Shown here one piece after another: positions 1-8,122 of a stretch of 64,000 nt of DNA. This DNA is from Sulfobacillus sp. (GTDB lineage Bacteria; Bacillota; Sulfobacillia; Sulfobacillales; Sulfobacillaceae). The notes below the pieces were generated by a model, which had not been told where the DNA came from, did not search any database, and saw only the letters and a program-made list of their open reading frames with translations. Location of the stretch: positions 62,001 to 126,000 of the forward strand of contig DAIDDL010000001.1 of the NCBI GenBank assembly GCA_027309085.1, given 5' to 3'. Each line of letters begins with the position of its first letter. Within the stretch, counting starts at the first letter, position 1. The position numbers were made by a program, and so were the translations under genes.

Positions 1-1
1 T

Positions 2-184
2 ATCGACCGGTTTTCTATGGCTATCGATGTCATCGACCATGTTCCAGCCTTTGCGGTGCGTGCCGCCGCCGTGAAGGAATGGCTCCAGGACCAGCGGATT
101 GCGCATTTGAATTATGCCCGCAAGGAAGGCATTGACCCCCAGGAGATCCGCGAGTGGACGTGGCCGGGGCGTATGGGCAGCTGA
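2..184 (+). CDS. xfp: Phosphoketolase, C-terminal fragment (partial at window edge)
   Basis: The reading frame is open from the window edge to a TGA at 182-184 and gives about 60 residues. It contains DRFSMAIDVIDHVP, a basic helix, then HLNYARKEGIDPQEI and a terminal EWTWPG. This pattern (DRF..A.DVID.VP, then H..Y.R..G.D..EI..W.W) matches the C-terminal domain of D-xylulose-5-phosphate/fructose-6-phosphate phosphoketolase, which makes acetyl-phosphate from sugar phosphates. The catalytic thiamine-diphosphate domains lie outside the window. It faces a convergent acetate kinase, the usual partner that converts acetyl-phosphate to acetate and ATP. The assignment rests on the C-terminal signature and this neighbour. 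Confidence 0.8.
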   Translation: MDRFSMAIDVIDHVPAFAVRAAAVKEWLQDQRIAHLNYARKEGIDPQEIREWTWPGRMGS

Positions 185-210
185 GCTGTCCTCTTCTATC
201 AGGAACAAAG

Positions 211-240
211 GCACCCGGCTTTCTATGCAAAGCCGGGTGC
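211..240. terminator. Hairpin between convergent xfp and ackA
   Basis: A perfect 12-bp inverted repeat (GCACCCGGCTTT / AAAGCCGGGTGC, loop CTATGC) sits between the two convergent stop codons. It has no long U tract, but its place suggests a shared bidirectional terminator. Confidence 0.6.
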
Positions 241-251
241 GGCCTGGAAAG

Positions 252-1457
252 TCAGGGGGATGGATTTCTTTGCCCAAGCAGGCGGAAGGTGTGGCGGGCA
301 ATGACCAGATCTTCGTCGGTCGGAATCACCGACACTTTCACGCGGCTGCTGGCTGTGGAGATGACCGGGGCATTTTGGGCATTGGCGGCGGGGTCAATCT
401 CGACGGACAGAAAGCCCAGGGATGCGCAGGCTTTTTGGCGCACCGCTACGGCATTCTCCCCGATCCCACCTGTAAAGACGAGCGCGTCGATCCCTCCCAG
501 CGCGGCCGCCATCGCCGCAATGGCCTTGCGCAGGCTATAGGCAAACATCTCCACCGCCATTACCGCGTGGGGGTCATCTGAGCGCAGCAGGGTCTCCATG
601 TCCGAGGTGATGCCCGAAATACCCAGCAGGCCCGAGATGTGGTCAAGAACTCTTTCCAGCTGGCTGCCGTCGTAGCCCTTTTCATTGATGAGATAGACAA
701 TGACGCCGGGATCCAAATCTCCCGTCCGGGTGCCCATAATGACCCCCCCGGTCGGCGTGAGTCCCATGGTGGTGTCGATGGACTGGCCGTTCTGGATAGC
801 TGCCAGGCTGGCCCCGTTGCCCAGATGGGCTACCACTATCCGGTCTGTGGGACTCGGGGGAAGCTGGCTGACGATATACTCGTAGGACAGGCCGTGAAAT
901 CCGTATTTCCTGACGCCTTCATGCCAGAGATTTCGGGGCAGGGGGAGTCTGGCCGCCACTTCAGGAATATGGCGGTGAAACGCGGTATCAAAGCATGCGG
1001 CTTGGGGGATGTCCGGGAAATGCTGCGAGACCGCGTCGACCGCCCGGGCTTCGGCAGGGAGGTGAAGGGGCGCAAACCGGAAGTAGTTGCGGATGTCCGC
1101 CCGGAAAGCCGCGTCAATCAGCTGGTGGTCGATATACTTGGGCCCTCCCGATACGAAGCGGTGGCCTACACCCTGAGGCAGGGGCAGGTGGTAGAGATCC
1201 AGCAAACCGAATAAGGCTTTTACCGCGTCGGCGTGGTGGGCAAACGCTGCGCTCTCATCGTGCAGGGTCGCACGGGGGGTCTTCAGCCAGATGCGTCCGC
1301 TGGGCAGTCCAATGCGTTCGGCTGCCCCGCCAGCAATGAGGTCGGCCTGCGCACTCCCGCCGGCGTCTTGGCGGACTTGGTACAGCGAAAACTTGAGGGA
1401 AGAGGACCCGCTGTTCAGGGCCAGTACAGGCATGCTGGTGGCGGATATGGACTCCAT
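252..1457 (-). CDS. ackA: Acetate kinase
   Basis: This cytoplasmic enzyme interconverts acetyl-phosphate plus ADP with acetate plus ATP. The 401-residue protein starts with the ASKHA-type LALNSGSSSLKFSLY motif and carries CFDTAFHRHIP, KYGFHGLSYEY, HLGNGASLA and the TGGVIMGTRTGDLDPG loop, all typical of AckA, at the usual length. An upstream in-frame ATG at 1475 exists, but the AAGAAGGA ribosome site lies just before the ATG at 1457, so that start is preferred. One oddity: the usual GHRVVHGG segment reads GHRFVSGG, so the His often tied to phosphate binding is Ser. The neighbouring phosphoketolase suggests it draws acetyl-phosphate from the phosphoketolase pathway. Confidence 0.95.
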   Translation of the reverse strand: MESISATSMPVLALNSGSSSLKFSLYQVRQDAGGSAQADLIAGGAAERIGLPSGRIWLKTPRATLHDESAAFAHHADAVKALFGLLDLYHLPLPQGVGHRFVSGGPKYIDHQLIDAAFRADIRNYFRFAPLHLPAEARAVDAVSQHFPDIPQAACFDTAFHRHIPEVAARLPLPRNLWHEGVRKYGFHGLSYEYIVSQLPPSPTDRIVVAHLGNGASLAAIQNGQSIDTTMGLTPTGGVIMGTRTGDLDPGVIVYLINEKGYDGSQLERVLDHISGLLGISGITSDMETLLRSDDPHAVMAVEMFAYSLRKAIAAMAAALGGIDALVFTGGIGENAVAVRQKACASLGFLSVEIDPAANAQNAPVISTASSRVKVSVIPTDEDLVIARHTFRLLGQRNPSP

Positions 1458-1710
1458 GACTATTCCTTCTTTCATATCTCATCAATGGGATGATCCTAGC
1501 TTTTCCTTCACCTTAAGGCTTGGTCCCCCCATTTGTCCAATGCTTTGCATTCTTGTTTTGCCGGAAGGGGCAAAAAGGAGCGTTTGGCAAGGGGCATTAG
1601 TCCATCTGGACCTTACGGGCAGTATTTTACGGACGGTAAAGTGAACATATAAAGCATTCGGAGAGGTTGTCAAACCGGATGTGCGACTGAAGAGAAGAGG
1701 TGAGCAATCC

Positions 1711-2199
1711 ATGCTGAAAACTGTGGCAGTAGCGGTGGACGGCTCTCCAGCCAGTCTTGAGGCGTTGCAGTGGGTCGCCCAGTGGCTGGGAGGGGACGGC
1801 CAGATCATCGCGGTCGATATCAAGGATCCCAGTCTGTTTTACCGCAAGCGCACTCAAGTGGCCCATGGCGCGGACCTGGATGTCGATGAAGCAGATTTTT
1901 TGCGGGAATGGGAGCATAATGCCCAAAAAGTTCAAGAGAAGGCCCTGCAGATCGCAACTCAGGCGGGGGCGCATATGGAGTGGCAGACGGTGCCCGTCTC
2001 CTGGAATCACAATACCCCTGCCGCAGCCTTTTACGATTATGCCTGTCAGCGCCAGGCGGATGCTCTGGCGGTCGGCCGCCACCATGGTTCGGTGCTGGTG
2101 GAAGGGCTGTTCGGCAGCTTCCCCCGCTGGCTTATCACCCATTCGGACCGAGCCGTCATTGTCATCCCGCCGTCGCATTCCCGCTTAGGACAGTCTTGA
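1711..2199 (+). CDS. Universal stress protein (UspA-like)
   Basis: The product is a 162-residue single-domain protein. It opens with MLKTVAVAVDGSPASLEAL, the USP first strand and D-x-S loop. It has an amphipathic middle and a C-terminal VGRHHGSVLVEGLFGS segment, a variant of the G-x2-G-x9-G-S ATP-binding loop, followed by AVIVIPP. The start at 1711 follows AGAGGTGAG; an upstream in-frame codon at 1681 lacks such a site. It is divergent from ackA. A possible promoter is TTTACG at about 1628 with TATAAA near 1650. USPs respond to stress and may bind ATP; the exact role here is unknown. Confidence 0.85.
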   Translation: MLKTVAVAVDGSPASLEALQWVAQWLGGDGQIIAVDIKDPSLFYRKRTQVAHGADLDVDEADFLREWEHNAQKVQEKALQIATQAGAHMEWQTVPVSWNHNTPAAAFYDYACQRQADALAVGRHHGSVLVEGLFGSFPRWLITHSDRAVIVIPPSHSRLGQS

Positions 2200-2207
2200 G
2201 CCTCAAG

Positions 2208-2249
2208 CGCGGCAGCCGGCCCCAGTGGATCGCGGGGCGGGCTGCCGCG
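2208..2249. terminator. Hairpin between convergent usp and pdhC
   Basis: CGCGGCAGCC at 2208-2217 pairs with GGCTGCCGCG at 2240-2249, with an inner CCC/GGG pair. It lies between two convergent stop codons. No U tract follows, so the terminator role is inferred from position. Confidence 0.45.
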
Positions 2250-2277
2250 TGGTGTCACGCGGGCGGGACTCTGGACG

Positions 2278-3492
2278 TCACCACAGACTGTCCGGGGTGG
2301 CCAGCTGGCTGGCCAGATGGGTCAGAAAGTGAGCCGCATCCGCGCCAAAGACGACCCGGTGGTCACAGGTCAGAGTGCATTGTGCGGAGCCGTCCGAATC
2401 CATGGCGGCCACGGCCAAAATGGCGCTGGCTCCTAAAGGCACAACGGCATCGAACTGTCTGACGACGGGGTAAACCCCTAGATTGGACAGATAGAAGGTG
2501 GCGCCGGAATAGTCTTTGGGACCGAGCCGGGCTGACTTCGTCTGGTTAAGGAGATCTTTCCACACACTCTGCAGATCCGCCAGGGATTTGGCGCCTGCGT
2601 CTCGGAGGACCGGCGTAATCAGACTGTCCTGTGCTTCCACCGCAATTCCCACGTCAATCCGGTCCCGGAGAGCTAGCCCCTCGTTGGTCCACACGGCATT
2701 GAAACGGGGATAGGCCTGGATTGTGAGAGCGCAGGCTTTGCTCAGTGCCACGGTCAGGCTGACCTGCCGGCTGGCTGCCTGATGCTGCAGCTCGCGGATG
2801 GGCAGGCGCGCCGTCACCCGGAACGAGGGGGTGGCCGATGCAGCCATCATCGTGCGCGCGACCGCCTCCCGGCTTTTGGTGGGGGATTCCAGACGGTAGG
2901 GCGGCCCATAATTCAGCGGGGGCTGGGCAGGTGCGAGCAGCGCTGCCACAATCTCCGGGGCCTGCACTTTCCCGTCCGGGCCGGGAGCAACCTGAGCAAT
3001 GTCGATGCCCAAATCAAATGCCAGAGCGCGTGCGTAAGGCGAGGCCGCGTGACCTTCCGAAGGTCCGCCCGGAAAAGCTTGTGGAGCCGGTACGGGTTCT
3101 GCCGGGGAGGTGGGACTGGGCTCTGCCGCCGCCGGGGCCGCGGGAATGGGCTCTGTGGGCAGGGAGGGCTTCGGCGGTGGCGACACCGGGGGAACTTCAG
3201 AAGCGGGCACCGGGTCTGCCGGCGCGGTCTGGCCGGTCTGCACGGCCTCTTCGGCCGTGTCAGCCAGGTAGCCGATGACCTGTTTCACAGGAATATCCTG
3301 ATCCACGGGAGCCAGAGGCCCGGCCAGGTAGCCGTCGCTGAAAGCTTCGACTTCCAGGACGGCCTTGTCTGTCTCCACTTCGGCGACAGCGTCTCCTTTG
3401 CTGACTTTGGCACCGATAGATTTGACCCACTGGGTCAGGCGGCCTGTGGCCATGGTGTCTGAGAGGACCGGCATTAAAATGGGGTGCTTCAT
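2278..3492 (-). CDS. pdhC: Dihydrolipoyl acyltransferase (E2) of a 2-oxoacid dehydrogenase
   Basis: This 404-residue E2 transfers the acyl group from E1 through lipoate to CoA. The N-terminal lipoyl domain has the ETDKA site (lysine about residue 43). A Pro/Ala-rich linker of about 80 residues and a peripheral-subunit-binding motif (SPYARALAFDLGID) follow, then the CAT-like catalytic domain. The ATG at 3492 overlaps the E1-beta stop (ATGA) and follows AAAGGAG; the longer open frame upstream is a shadow of E1-beta. The catalytic HxxxDG motif reads HRVVFG, so Asp is replaced by Phe. The substrate (pyruvate, acetoin or a branched oxoacid) cannot be fixed from sequence. Confidence 0.9.
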   Translation of the reverse strand: MKHPILMPVLSDTMATGRLTQWVKSIGAKVSKGDAVAEVETDKAVLEVEAFSDGYLAGPLAPVDQDIPVKQVIGYLADTAEEAVQTGQTAPADPVPASEVPPVSPPPKPSLPTEPIPAAPAAAEPSPTSPAEPVPAPQAFPGGPSEGHAASPYARALAFDLGIDIAQVAPGPDGKVQAPEIVAALLAPAQPPLNYGPPYRLESPTKSREAVARTMMAASATPSFRVTARLPIRELQHQAASRQVSLTVALSKACALTIQAYPRFNAVWTNEGLALRDRIDVGIAVEAQDSLITPVLRDAGAKSLADLQSVWKDLLNQTKSARLGPKDYSGATFYLSNLGVYPVVRQFDAVVPLGASAILAVAAMDSDGSAQCTLTCDHRVVFGADAAHFLTHLASQLATPDSLW

Positions 3493-4484
3493 GAGGTTTG
3501 GCTCCTTTCCAGCAGCATTTTTTTGGCTGCCACGACAATGTCGGCGGCATGCGGGATGGCGGCAGATTCGAGGGCGGCATTGAACGGGATGGGGATGTTC
3601 ATGCCGGCCACCCGGGATACCGGCGCATCCAGGGAGTAGAAGCAGCGTTCCTGCACCGTGGCCGCCAATTCCGCGCCAGCGCCTGCAAAGCCGCTGTCCT
3701 CTTCCGCGATGATCATGTGGTGGGTTTTTTCCACCGACTGCTGCAGGCATTTCCAGTCGATCGGAGAGAGGCTGCGCAAATCAATCACTTCCATAGAAAT
3801 CCCCGATTCTTTCAATGTCTCAGCCGCAGCCAGCGCCTCCGCCACCATGAGCGAATAAGCGGCGCAGGTGATATCTGTCCCTGCGCGGCGCACAATGGCC
3901 CGGTGCATGGGAGGGGCTTGGGCATCCAGATCGACGGCTCCTTTGGAGAAGTAAAGCAGGTCGTGTTCGAGCACGATAATCGGGTCATTGCTGCGGATGG
4001 CCTGGCGCAGCTGCCCATAAGCGTCCTGCGGAGTGAAGGGCACGGCTATGCGCAGGCCGGGCACATTCATCAGGGTATGTTCGAGTCTCTGCGAATGCTG
4101 GGCGCCGAGCTGCTTGGCTACTCCGCCTGGCATCCTAATCGTTAGAGGCACCGGAAACTGTCCCCCCGACATAAAGGGAATCTTGGCGGCGAGGTTGACA
4201 ATGGAGTCTAGTGCCAGAAGAGCAAAGTTTAGGGTCATGATTTCAATCAAGGGCCGGAGTCCCGTCATGGCAGCGCCTACACCCAATCCCGTAAAGCTGT
4301 TTTCGGAGATCGGAGTGTCACGGACTCGCAGTTCCCCGTATTTAGCCATGAGATTTTCTGTCGCACGGTAGGTGCCCCCATACAGGCCCACGTCTTCGCC
4401 CATCACAAACACGTCAGGATCTTCCTCCATCGCGCGGTCTAACGCGATATTGACCGCCTGCCAGTAAAACAGGTTTTCATCCAT
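3489..4484 (-). CDS. pdhB: 2-oxoacid dehydrogenase E1 component, beta subunit
   Basis: A 331-residue transketolase-like pyrimidine-binding subunit. It has MGEDVGLYGGTYRAT near the N terminus, then RVRDTPISENSFTGLGVGAA, EIMTLNF and the C-terminal EVIDLRSLSPID segment, all standard for E1-beta of pyruvate or branched-chain dehydrogenases. The start at 4484 follows an ideal AAGGAGG; an in-frame ATG at 4550 has no such site. It lies between E1-alpha (66-base gap) and E2 (4-base overlap), so the three are one transcription unit. It forms the heterotetrameric E1 with the alpha subunit. Confidence 0.92.
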   Translation of the reverse strand: MDENLFYWQAVNIALDRAMEEDPDVFVMGEDVGLYGGTYRATENLMAKYGELRVRDTPISENSFTGLGVGAAMTGLRPLIEIMTLNFALLALDSIVNLAAKIPFMSGGQFPVPLTIRMPGGVAKQLGAQHSQRLEHTLMNVPGLRIAVPFTPQDAYGQLRQAIRSNDPIIVLEHDLLYFSKGAVDLDAQAPPMHRAIVRRAGTDITCAAYSLMVAEALAAAETLKESGISMEVIDLRSLSPIDWKCLQQSVEKTHHMIIAEEDSGFAGAGAELAATVQERCFYSLDAPVSRVAGMNIPIPFNAALESAAIPHAADIVVAAKKMLLERSQTS

Positions 4485-4549
4485 TTGCCATTCCTCCTTG
4501 CCTTGCGCGGTTCTCGCCGCGGGTTCGTGCAAAAAAAGGCTGGCTTTCA

Positions 4550-5608
4550 TCAGAAGAGGACTTCATGGGCATGATTCTGGTTGGCCAGATAAACCGCATC
4601 ATCCATGGACAAGCTGGGACTGGACTGGGCGAAAGCCACCGCCTCGTCAAGAATCTGCTGGATTTGAGCTTTCATAGTCGCCACATCTTCCTGCTGCCAG
4701 TGGCCCGCGGCAAATCCCTTGTCGATGTGCTGCTGGATCACGTCCATCGCCGGGTCCGAGGCTTGCGCGCTTTTAGAGGGTGGGTTGTGGCGGGCCAGTT
4801 CCCGCGTGGCGAGAAGGATGGGATCTTGCCCGCCAAAGGCGCGCACTTCCGCCGGCGGCCGGTAGGCGCCGGGGTCGGCCATCGAGTGTCCGCGGTAGCG
4901 GTAGGTCTGAAATTCGAGCAAATACGGTCCACCTCCCGCACGGATGCGGTCCAGCGCGCTGTGGGTGTGCGCATAGACTTGCTCGACGTCCATGCCGTCC
5001 ACCTGTTCGGCGGGAATAGCGTAGGACGCAGCCCGCTTGTAAACATCCACGACAGCCGAGTGGCGGTGAATCTCCGTGCCGATTTGGTAGTGATTGTTTT
5101 CACAGATGAATAGGACCGGCAGCTTCCATAAAGCGGCCATATTGAGAGATTCATGAAAAGTGCCCTGATTCACGGCGCCGTCCCCGAAATAGCACAGGAC
5201 CACTTCCGGCAGGTGGCGGTACAAAATAGAATACCCGATGCCTGCCGCGATAGGAAACGTCTCGCCAACGATGGCGTAGCCGCCCATGAAACGGCGCTCC
5301 TTGTCAAACAGGTGCATGGACCCGCCCATTCCACGGCTGACACCTGTGCTCTTGCCGTATAGTTCGGCCATAATTTTTTTGGGTTCAATATCCCGGATCA
5401 GTGCGTGCACATGTTCGCGGTAGGTGCTGACGATATAATCTGAAGGCTCAGCCGCTCGGATGCTGCCCACCGCTACTGCCTCTTCCCCAGGATACAGGTG
5501 CAGGAAGCCTGCAATATGTCCCTGTGTGTATTCTTGGGCGGCCCGTTCCTCAAATGCCCGGGCTAACAGCATGTCGTACAAAAATCCCTGCAGTCGCTCA
5601 TGGTCCAT
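4550..5608 (-). CDS. pdhA: 2-oxoacid dehydrogenase E1 component, alpha subunit
   Basis: This thiamine-diphosphate subunit (352 residues) decarboxylates the 2-oxoacid and reductively acylates the lipoyl group of E2. The thiamine-binding motif GDGAVNQGTFHESLN lies at about residues 142-156, and the YRYRGHSMADPGAYR phosphorylation-loop region is present. The start at 5608 follows AAAGGAG; an upstream ATG lacks a ribosome site. It is the second gene of the operon, 105 bases after the phosphate acyltransferase. No E3 gene lies in this operon; a candidate is at 60598-62001. It could be pyruvate or acetoin dehydrogenase, and the acetyl-phosphate setting favours pyruvate. Confidence 0.92.
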   Translation of the reverse strand: MDHERLQGFLYDMLLARAFEERAAQEYTQGHIAGFLHLYPGEEAVAVGSIRAAEPSDYIVSTYREHVHALIRDIEPKKIMAELYGKSTGVSRGMGGSMHLFDKERRFMGGYAIVGETFPIAAGIGYSILYRHLPEVVLCYFGDGAVNQGTFHESLNMAALWKLPVLFICENNHYQIGTEIHRHSAVVDVYKRAASYAIPAEQVDGMDVEQVYAHTHSALDRIRAGGGPYLLEFQTYRYRGHSMADPGAYRPPAEVRAFGGQDPILLATRELARHNPPSKSAQASDPAMDVIQQHIDKGFAAGHWQQEDVATMKAQIQQILDEAVAFAQSSPSLSMDDAVYLANQNHAHEVLF

Positions 5609-5713
5609 GATGATTCTCCTTTCCATCCCACAGTCTGTGGTGCGGTTATTCACCGGCAGCGTGTGAGGCCTCTAACGGCGGTGCCGGACCCTGCGCTCAC
5701 GTCTGGGAACCTT

Positions 5714-6613
5714 TCAGCGCTGTTGCCGGGCATGCATCAGCACAGCCAGCGCGGCCGATACCAGACGGGCTCTGGGAGGGTCTGAGCGGGACGTGAGGAT
5801 AATCGGCACTTGGCCTCCCAACACGATGCCAGCTAAAGTGGCTTGTGCCAGATACTCCAGGTCTTTGACGAGAATGTTGCCAGACACCAGGTCGGGCACA
5901 AGAAGAATATCCACATCGCCCGCCACTGCGCTGCGGATTCCCTTGATTTGCGCCGCTTTTAAGGAGACGGCATTGTCAAAGGCCAGAGGCCCGTCAACCA
6001 GAGCATGGGCAATTTGCCCACGGTCAGCCATTTTCGACAGACAGGCCGCATCCATGGTGGAGGGGATTTGCGGGTTAATCACTTCGACAGCAGACAAACA
6101 TGCGGCCTTCGGCTCATCTACTCCGAGAAGGCGGAGAAAATCCACGGCATTTTGCAAAATCTGCGCTTTATCCATTAGGGAAGGACTGATATTGATGGCG
6201 GCGTCCGTCACGCAGAGCAGCTTGGGATATGTCGCCAAATCGGCGACAAACACGTGGGACATGCGCTCGCGCGTGCGCAGCCGTGCCAAGATCGGGTGCA
6301 GAAATGCATCGCTGTGGATATGGCCCTTCATCACTGCCTGGGCGCTTCCCGTGGCCACCAGATCCACGCCTTTCTCGGCGGCTTGTCCATCGGTTCCGGC
6401 ATCCACGATCTGGAACTCGGGACACGGCTCCATGGTGGCCAGGATGCTCTCAATCCGCTTGCGGTCCCCAATGAGGATGGGTTCTATTATTTTTCGCTGC
6501 TTGGCCTCGCAAGCCGCTTCCAGGACATATTCCTCAGCGGCGTCCACCACCGCTACTGGCAGGGGCGGCAAGTCATGCACCGCATCCAGCAGTGCGTCAA
6601 AGTTCTTGAACAA
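5714..6613 (-). CDS. Phosphate acetyl/butyryltransferase family protein
   Basis: The enzyme exchanges CoA for phosphate on a short acyl-CoA to give an acyl-phosphate for a kinase. The 299-residue protein has the family pattern: an N-terminal AVVDAAEEYVLEA segment, VDLVATGSAQAVMKGHIHSD, TDAAINISPSL and the C-terminal DILLVPDLVSGNILVKDLEYLA stretch. The frame stays open much further upstream, but AGAGAGGTG lies 8 bases before a TTG at 6613, which gives the usual length of about 300; I choose that TTG. It heads the E1/E2 operon, which suggests acetyl-CoA to acetyl-phosphate. A butyryl or branched substrate is possible, since this subclass is close to Ptb. Confidence 0.85.
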   Translation of the reverse strand: MFKNFDALLDAVHDLPPLPVAVVDAAEEYVLEAACEAKQRKIIEPILIGDRKRIESILATMEPCPEFQIVDAGTDGQAAEKGVDLVATGSAQAVMKGHIHSDAFLHPILARLRTRERMSHVFVADLATYPKLLCVTDAAINISPSLMDKAQILQNAVDFLRLLGVDEPKAACLSAVEVINPQIPSTMDAACLSKMADRGQIAHALVDGPLAFDNAVSLKAAQIKGIRSAVAGDVDILLVPDLVSGNILVKDLEYLAQATLAGIVLGGQVPIILTSRSDPPRARLVSAALAVLMHARQQR

Positions 6614-7064
6614 TGGGTGTGCACCTCTCTTGCCGGTTATCAATAGGGCTGCCAGGCCGGAATGCAGTCTAGCGCCTCCATGAAGGGATACCGCCTCTTC
6701 CCGGGCAAAGCGGGCTGGGCAGAGACCTAGTTGATTAGACACAAGGTCGGTGCGCAGCGGCCTGACACCACTATCATACTCCACTATCCAGTATGGACCG
6801 GGGGTCTGCAGGCGGTTAGGCCCGAATGGACCAAATGGTCCCGCCAGGCCAGACCCTCCAGGGCACACTCTGAAGAGCTGAAGCAGATCCGGGGCGTATG
6901 AAAGGACCCAATAGCGGACAAACCAGGGCCGAATGGCTATGGCGGGCAACAGGGCGGCGGGCTACGCTTGAACTGGACAGGGGAATGTGCGCTATGGCCC
7001 CAACGCAAGGAATGCGGCGAGAGCGATCCTGCTCTTGTAATCTGTGCTCCCGGGGGGAATGATG
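6614..7064. other. Intergenic region between the divergent pta-like operon and a small ORF
   Basis: The minus frame here is open but has no ribosome site and no family-like sequence, so I read it as non-coding leader. It should hold the promoter of the minus-strand operon, but I see no convincing -35/-10 pair. Confidence 0.4.
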
Positions 7065-7289
7065 ATGCGCTATTTTGTCCGTATTCGCCTGGCAGGCGGC
7101 ATGCGTTGGAAAACGGTGGAGGGGATTTCTGCGTCAAGAGTAGCCCATGACGTACTCACCCGCCTGAGCCCGGCCGTTGATGCGGTGATGGTGTGCCGGG
7201 CGGACAGCGTTGAAGACACTTTTTGCGACTGCAACATGGAAGCGGAAGAGTCCCGAACCTATACCCGCGAGGAAGTGGTAAAGCGCTGA
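7065..7289 (+). CDS. Small hypothetical protein
   Basis: A 74-residue ORF beginning MRYFVRIRLAGGMRWKTVEG, with mixed hydrophobic strands and an acidic C-terminal third containing two cysteines (DTFCDCNME). A GGGGGG tract lies 7 bases before the third of three consecutive ATG codons (7059, 7062, 7065), so the exact start is uncertain by two residues. I recognise no family. Balanced composition and a plausible ribosome site favour a real gene; it stands alone upstream of a gene-poor stretch. Confidence 0.45.
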   Translation: MRYFVRIRLAGGMRWKTVEGISASRVAHDVLTRLSPAVDAVMVCRADSVEDTFCDCNMEAEESRTYTREEVVKR

Positions 7290-7852
7290 GACGGGAACGC
7301 ACAATGCTGACCGTGGATTTGGCTCGTTTCCCGGCATCGCAAAAAGAGGTACAGAGGGCAAGCCATTGCAGATTTATGTGCGGGGCGGTCGATGACAGTC
7401 GCCAGCTTTGCAGCAGCGTTCATGCCGCAGTGGACGCGTAACACCGTGAGCTCCTGACTGTCCCCGGATATCGCCCGGGCCTCCATCTTTACAGATCTGA
7501 CACCATTGGGCGAATAGCCAGAGGTGACTCGGTGCCCCCCCCCCCCTTCACCTACCCCGTATGTCGCCAACGGATTCGCTGGCCTTCTCGGTGAGATCAT
7601 TCCTTCGCCCGATTCTCTGATGACCTGTGAAATGTTGACGGTCTAGGCTGTCTGTATCGCCCCCACCAACCGTCTAAATGACGGGGAAACGGCCTGTCTC
7701 CAAAAATAATTGCAGACCCCCTATAAGTAACTAAGTTTTTCTTGTTCCGAGAATAAACTGATATATAATAGGAACATATTGAGAATAGGCCCTTGGAACT
7801 AGTGCTGAGGAATAGCAACGGGCCGCATCATTCCTGTGGGAGGGAAATTGGC
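7290..7852. other. Gene-poor stretch with a 12-base C tract
   Basis: No ORF here has both a ribosome site and protein-like composition. A run of 12 C residues lies at 7533-7544. The last 110 bases are AT-rich and carry the promoter described next. The left part may be decayed coding DNA, but no family is recognisable. Confidence 0.4.
7742..7776 (+). promoter_or_regulatory. Sigma-A-like promoter with flanking inverted repeat
   Basis: TTGTTC at 7742-7747 and a perfect TATAAT at 7764-7769 are 16 bases apart. The same stretch is bounded by TGTTCC (7743-7748) and GGAACA (7771-7776), a possible operator. It points to the small membrane-protein gene at 7853. Confidence 0.6.
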
Positions 7853-8068
7853 ATGGTGATGCTGATCTTGGTCTTGGCTTTTTCTCCAGTGCTCGTTGTC
7901 GTGTTCGGGCGGCATGCGTGGAATGGCTTTTGCCGCGTAGTCTGGGAAGCTCTGGTGCATCCGTCCGAACGTGTTGTCACTTTGCCCGCGGGCTGGCGGA
8001 GAGTGGCTATCCGGTTATTCCGCCCGCCACACAAAGAAGCGCCTGTTCCCCAAAAACACGTCTCTTGA
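7853..8068 (+). CDS. Small single-span membrane protein, unknown function
   Basis: A 71-residue protein with an N-terminal hydrophobic helix (MVMLILVLAFSPVLVVVF) and then a basic, tryptophan-containing cytoplasmic tail (GRHAWNGFCR...GWRRVAIRLFRPPHK). The ATG at 7853 follows GGGAGGGAAA, and a strong promoter lies about 85 bases upstream. I do not recognise a family. The layout of one membrane anchor and a positive tail suits a small regulatory or accessory membrane protein, which is inference only. Confidence 0.5.
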   Translation: MVMLILVLAFSPVLVVVFGRHAWNGFCRVVWEALVHPSERVVTLPAGWRRVAIRLFRPPHKEAPVPQKHVS

Positions 8069-8122
8069 TAGTGCAAGAGAGGCGTCCGCCGGGGAGCCGC
8101 AGGAAGCCTTTTGCCCGAGCAG

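Noticed and set aside
6614-6949. N-terminal extension of the phosphate acyltransferase
   Set aside because: The sequence is not family-like, and a good ribosome site supports the TTG at 6613.
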